DNA from: Haloglomus irregulare
GTDB lineage: Archaea > Halobacteriota > Halobacteria > Halobacteriales > Haloarculaceae
Direction of reading: 5' to 3'
Assembly (NCBI RefSeq): GCF_007421925.1
Contig: NZ_QMDX01000002.1
Location: 248,001 to 312,000 of the forward strand
Length of the DNA stretch: 64,000 nucleotides
Program-made: the position numbers and the translations under genes
Notes under the pieces: model-generated
Seen by the model: the letters and a program-made list of their open reading frames with translations, nothing else
Database searches by the model: none
Told to the model about the DNA's origin: nothing
Shown: positions 61,252 through 64,000 of the stretch, in pieces
Layout: every line of letters begins with the position of its first letter
Position numbering within the stretch: the first letter of the stretch is position 1

Positions 61252-62754
61252 GTGCAGCCTGCGGAGGACAGTATCACGGAGGGGAGCCTGGCGCGCCCGC
61301 TGTTCGGCCTGGCCTGGCCCATCGTCGTCACCCAACTGCTGCAGGTCACCTACAATCTCGCCGACACGCTGTGGCTGGGGCGGCTCTCGGCCGAGGCCGT
61401 CGGGGCGCTGAGCCTCGCCTTCCCCCTGGTCTTCTTCGTGCTCTCGGTCGGCGGCGGCTTCACCGTCGCCGGGTCGACGCTGGTCGCCCAGCACACCGGG
61501 GCCGAATCCGACGGCGACGGGGCCGAGCGGACCCGCGGCAGCGACGGTGCCGGCCAGGTCGCGGGCCAGACGCTCGCCTTCGTCACACTGCTGGCGACCG
61601 GTCTCGGTGCGCTGGGCTACCTCGGCGTGACACCGCTACTGGGCCTGCTCCCCGCGGACGCCGCGACCGCCCGAGACGTGGTCCCGCACGCGGCCGACTA
61701 CATGCGCGTGTTCTTCCTCGGGACGCCGTTCCTGTTCGGCTTCTTCCTGTTCTCGGCGCTGATGCGCGGCTACGGGGACACCCGGACGCCGATGGTCGTG
61801 ATGGCGCTATCGGTCGGGCTGAACGTCGCCATCGACCCGGTGCTCATCTTCGGCTGGTTCGGCGCGCCCGCCCTGGGCGTCACCGGCGCCGCCTACGCGA
61901 CGGTTATCTCCCGGGGGCTGGCGACGGTGGTCGGCCTCTACGTCCTGTTCCGGACGACCCGGGGTCCCGACGTGCTGCTCCGGCATCTCCGGCTGCGGTA
62001 CGAGCGGGTCCGCGAGATCGTCGGCATCGGCACGCCCGCGGCGCTGGAGCAGTCGACCACCGCGCTCGCGATGGTCGCGCTCACGGGGATGGTCGCCGCC
62101 TTCGGCCCGCCGGTCGTCGCGGCCTACGGGCTGGGCAACCGGCTCATCTCGCTGGTCTTCCTCCCGGCGATGGGACTCGGCCGCGCGACGAACACGATGG
62201 TCGGGCAGAACCTGGGCGCCGGCAAGCCCGACCGCGCCGAGCGGGCCGTCGGCCTCGCCGCCGGGGCCGCGGCCGCCGTCATGATCGGGGTCGGCGTCGT
62301 CGCGCTGGTCGCCGCCCGCCCCGTCGTGAGCGTCTTCATGACCACCGGGACGGCGACCGCGACCGAGACCATCGGTCTCGCGACGGATTACCTCCGCATC
62401 CGGGCGGTGGAGTTCGCCTTCATCGGCGTCTTCCAGGTGCTGCTGGGCGCCTATCGGGGCGCCGGGAACACCCGGACTGCGCTGGGGTTCTCGCTGGTCG
62501 CGCTCTGGGTCGGCCGGGTGCCGATGGTGTACGGCTTCGCGTTCCTGCTCGGCATGGGCGCGACCGGCATCTGGGTCGGTATGACCACTGGCCACATCCT
62601 CGGCGCGCTCGCCGCCGGACTCTGGTTCACGCGGGGAACCTGGAAGGAGGCCGTCATCGACCGCGAGACGCCGGGTGGCGGTGCGACCGAGCCGACGGAG
62701 GCCGACCTCCCCGAACCCGAGGCGAGGGGCGTGGACGCCGAACCGGACCGATGA
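61252..62754 (+). CDS. MATE-family efflux transporter
   Basis: 500 residues from a GTG at 61252. Twelve helices in two halves, with MATE marks: LARPLFGLAWPIVVTQLLQVTYNLADTLWLG, FVLSVGGGFTVAGSTLVAQ, ALMRGYGDTRTPM, and in the second half VGQNLGAGKPDRA and YRGAGNTRTAL. It exports cationic drugs or metabolites using a Na+ or H+ gradient. A 25-residue charged insert (SDGDGAERTRGSDG) lies between helices 2 and 3. It is divergent from pantoate kinase over 230 bp. Confidence 0.92.
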   Translation: MQPAEDSITEGSLARPLFGLAWPIVVTQLLQVTYNLADTLWLGRLSAEAVGALSLAFPLVFFVLSVGGGFTVAGSTLVAQHTGAESDGDGAERTRGSDGAGQVAGQTLAFVTLLATGLGALGYLGVTPLLGLLPADAATARDVVPHAADYMRVFFLGTPFLFGFFLFSALMRGYGDTRTPMVVMALSVGLNVAIDPVLIFGWFGAPALGVTGAAYATVISRGLATVVGLYVLFRTTRGPDVLLRHLRLRYERVREIVGIGTPAALEQSTTALAMVALTGMVAAFGPPVVAAYGLGNRLISLVFLPAMGLGRATNTMVGQNLGAGKPDRAERAVGLAAGAAAAVMIGVGVVALVAARPVVSVFMTTGTATATETIGLATDYLRIRAVEFAFIGVFQVLLGAYRGAGNTRTALGFSLVALWVGRVPMVYGFAFLLGMGATGIWVGMTTGHILGALAAGLWFTRGTWKEAVIDRETPGGGATEPTEADLPEPEARGVDAEPDR

Positions 62755-62769
62755 GCGACGGGGCCGCGG

Positions 62770-63852
62770 TCACCCCGTCGGCGCCCGTGCCTCCGGGGCC
62801 GCCATCGAACTACTGTTGCCCCCGCCCGACGTCACCGTGGCGGTCGACGTCGGCGTCGGTGTCGACGTGGGCGACGGGGTCAGCGTGGGGGTCGCCGTCG
62901 CGTTCAGTTCGGCGGGTGACTGCCCCCGGATCATGAACGAGAGCAGGTTGCCGACGAACACCTCGTTGTCGGCGTCGTACACCTCGTCGGGTTCGACGAA
63001 CGACGCGTCGGCGACGACGGTGACGTTATCGCCGCTGGCGACGGTCGGGGGCGTGACCGGGCGCCGGGTCTCCAGCCCCCGGGTGCCCTCGGCCGCGGGC
63101 AGGCGCCCGGTGAGGTTGCTCCCCGACTGCACGACGACGTAGCCGCCGATATCGTACGTCACGGCGTCGGCGCCGTTGGTGAGGCGACTGTCGTCGGCGG
63201 GTCTCGCGTAGAAGCTGCGGAAGTTGTTGTCGTTGGCGTCGTCGTCGGTGTTGTAGAGCTGTTCGGCACCGATACGGACCCCGTAGCCCCCCGTGAGGTT
63301 GGTCGCGCGGAAGACGGTGACCCTCGGGGTGCCGAACGGTCCCCGGACCTCCACCTGCGGGGGTTCGGCGAGGACGACCAGGCGGCCGCCGTCGTCAGTG
63401 AAGTTGCGGACGGCCCGGCGCTCCTCGGGGGTGAACCGATCCGTCGGCTGGATGACCAGCAGGGCGTCGTACTCGTCCAGTGACTCCTCGTAGTCGACAT
63501 CACCGTCCCCGGTGTCCTCGGCGAAGGTGACCGAGTGCCCCGCGGCGAACAGTGCGTCGACGGCCGGTCCGAGGTCGGTCCGCGAGAACTCGTTGTCGTG
63601 CTGGGTGTCGATGAGGACGCGCTTCTGGCCCCCGACCTCATCCGCGCCCGCCACCTCGATGGTGCCGCTCTCCGGATCGACCTCACTCAGCACGGCGTCG
63701 GGCTGGTACTGCGCCGGCGACTGCCCCTGGACCTGCTGGCCGTCGGTCGCGCCGGTGCCCGTGAGGGCGCCCACGAGGCCGACGGCGAGGAGCAGACCGA
63801 CCACCAGGAGGACGTAGACGGCCAGCGGCTTCGCGATGCGGCCCTCGGACAT
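62770..63852 (-). CDS. DUF4350-domain membrane-anchored protein
   Basis: 360 residues. One N-terminal helix (PLAVYVLLVVGLLLAVGLVGAL) anchors a DUF4350 domain: RVLIDTQHDNEFSRTDLGPAVDALFAAGHSV, YDALLVIQPTDRFTPEERRAVRNFTDDGGRLVVLAEP, and ADASFVEPDEVYDADNEVFVGNLLSFM. The last 50 residues are a Thr/Pro/Ser linker. The GATase-like fold is exposed outside. Its ATG overlaps the stop of the gene at the window edge (TGATG). In haloarchaea such genes lie in MoxR/DUF58 operons. Confidence 0.85.
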   Translation of the reverse strand: MSEGRIAKPLAVYVLLVVGLLLAVGLVGALTGTGATDGQQVQGQSPAQYQPDAVLSEVDPESGTIEVAGADEVGGQKRVLIDTQHDNEFSRTDLGPAVDALFAAGHSVTFAEDTGDGDVDYEESLDEYDALLVIQPTDRFTPEERRAVRNFTDDGGRLVVLAEPPQVEVRGPFGTPRVTVFRATNLTGGYGVRIGAEQLYNTDDDANDNNFRSFYARPADDSRLTNGADAVTYDIGGYVVVQSGSNLTGRLPAAEGTRGLETRRPVTPPTVASGDNVTVVADASFVEPDEVYDADNEVFVGNLLSFMIRGQSPAELNATATPTLTPSPTSTPTPTSTATVTSGGGNSSSMAAPEARAPTG

Positions 63853-64000
63853 CAGCCCTGACCCCCGGGCGTCGGCGTGGCCGTCGCCGTACTGGTGTTC
63901 CCGCCCGCCCCCGCTGCGGGGTCGTCCGGGGGAGCCGCCGGGACGCCCCAGACCATCCAGTAGCGGACGGGCCGGACGAACCCGTCGGGGAGGGCGTTCG
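63852..64000 (-). CDS. C-terminal end of an operon partner of the DUF4350 gene (partial)
   Basis: Reading the minus strand from the edge gives about 48 residues to TGA at 63852: NALPDGFVRPVRYWMVWGVP, then a Pro/Asp/Ala/Gly/Thr tail ending PTPGGQG. The rest lies beyond the window. The TGATG overlap shows coupling to the DUF4350 gene. Too little remains to assign a family; a DUF58/DUF4129-type cluster member is likely from context only. Confidence 0.6.
   Translation of the reverse strand, partial: NALPDGFVRPVRYWMVWGVPAAPPDDPAAGAGGNTSTATATPTPGGQG

Noticed and set aside
1-64000. CRISPR arrays, insertion sequences, integrases, toxin-antitoxin pairs
   Set aside because: No regularly spaced repeats, transposase motifs or terminal inverted repeats were seen, and no short acidic/basic gene pairs of toxin type.

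Overview
The window is chromosomal DNA of a haloarchaeon (class Halobacteria). The evidence is very high G+C content, strongly acidic predicted proteins, TATA-type promoters with short or absent leaders, and families that are archaeal or haloarchaeal: type II GAPDH, class I LysRS, FEN1, PriL, ABCE1/RLI, diphthine synthase, pantoate kinase, archaeosortase A, Sec61 beta, an LWR-salt protein and the ADTH-synthase branch of aromatic biosynthesis. I see no tRNA or rRNA genes, insertion sequences, CRISPR arrays, prophage or conjugation genes. It reads as core genome with a few lineage-specific patches.

Layout. 0-9.7 kb: end of HMG-CoA synthase and its HTH neighbour, a cobalamin/corrinoid ABC importer (btuF divergent from btuCD), a secreted CAP-domain protein, small proteins, a HAD phosphatase, a damaged LWR-salt gene, a pterin dehydratase, heme A synthase CtaA and a Sir2 deacylase. 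9.7-16.7 kb: a GNAT, an acyl-CoA dehydrogenase divergent from an APH/ACAD10-like kinase, FEN1, BolA, membrane proteins and an amber-interrupted lipoprotein. 16.9-23.8 kb: DphB, two tandem archaeosortase-A genes, an HTTM (gamma-carboxylase-like) membrane protein, an amber-interrupted Tat-type partner, and MoeA. 23.9-31 kb: LysS-PyrH, MobB/MoaE-like protein, DUF7123-type protein, and a GMC oxidoreductase with a Tat-exported small subunit. 31.1-36.2 kb: translationally coupled trpCBA, a sensor kinase lacking its histidine, and ADTH synthase.

36.4-50.8 kb: tandem histidine phosphatases, a VOC protein, a rubrerythrin-like protein, HtpX-PspAB-PriL, a SWIM protein, a small zinc ribbon, an HtrA-like lipoprotein, LarE followed by an ORF whose only plausible start is ACG, thioredoxin, Sec61 beta, a decayed DUF3179 gene, a winged-helix regulator, and an EMC6-like protein coupled to ABCE1. 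51-64 kb: GAPDH, Hsp20, a large PAS sensor kinase, a RimK-like ligase, three tandem overlapping GNATs, membrane proteins, pantoate kinase, a MATE exporter and a DUF4350 operon that leaves the window.

The strongest unexpected signals are: (1) a set of damaged genes that simple gene calling misreads (two in-frame TAGs, a compensating frameshift pair, ACG in place of ATG, a multiply broken DUF3179 gene); because many intact genes here end in TAG, I read the internal TAGs as mutation or sequence error and not recoding; (2) a four-gene run of Tat protein, HTTM protein and two archaeosortases, the second with Lys where the first has the third conserved Arg; (3) a PAS kinase with Asn at the phospho-acceptor position, preceded by a perfect 14-bp palindrome; (4) several tiny genes of 30-57 codons.
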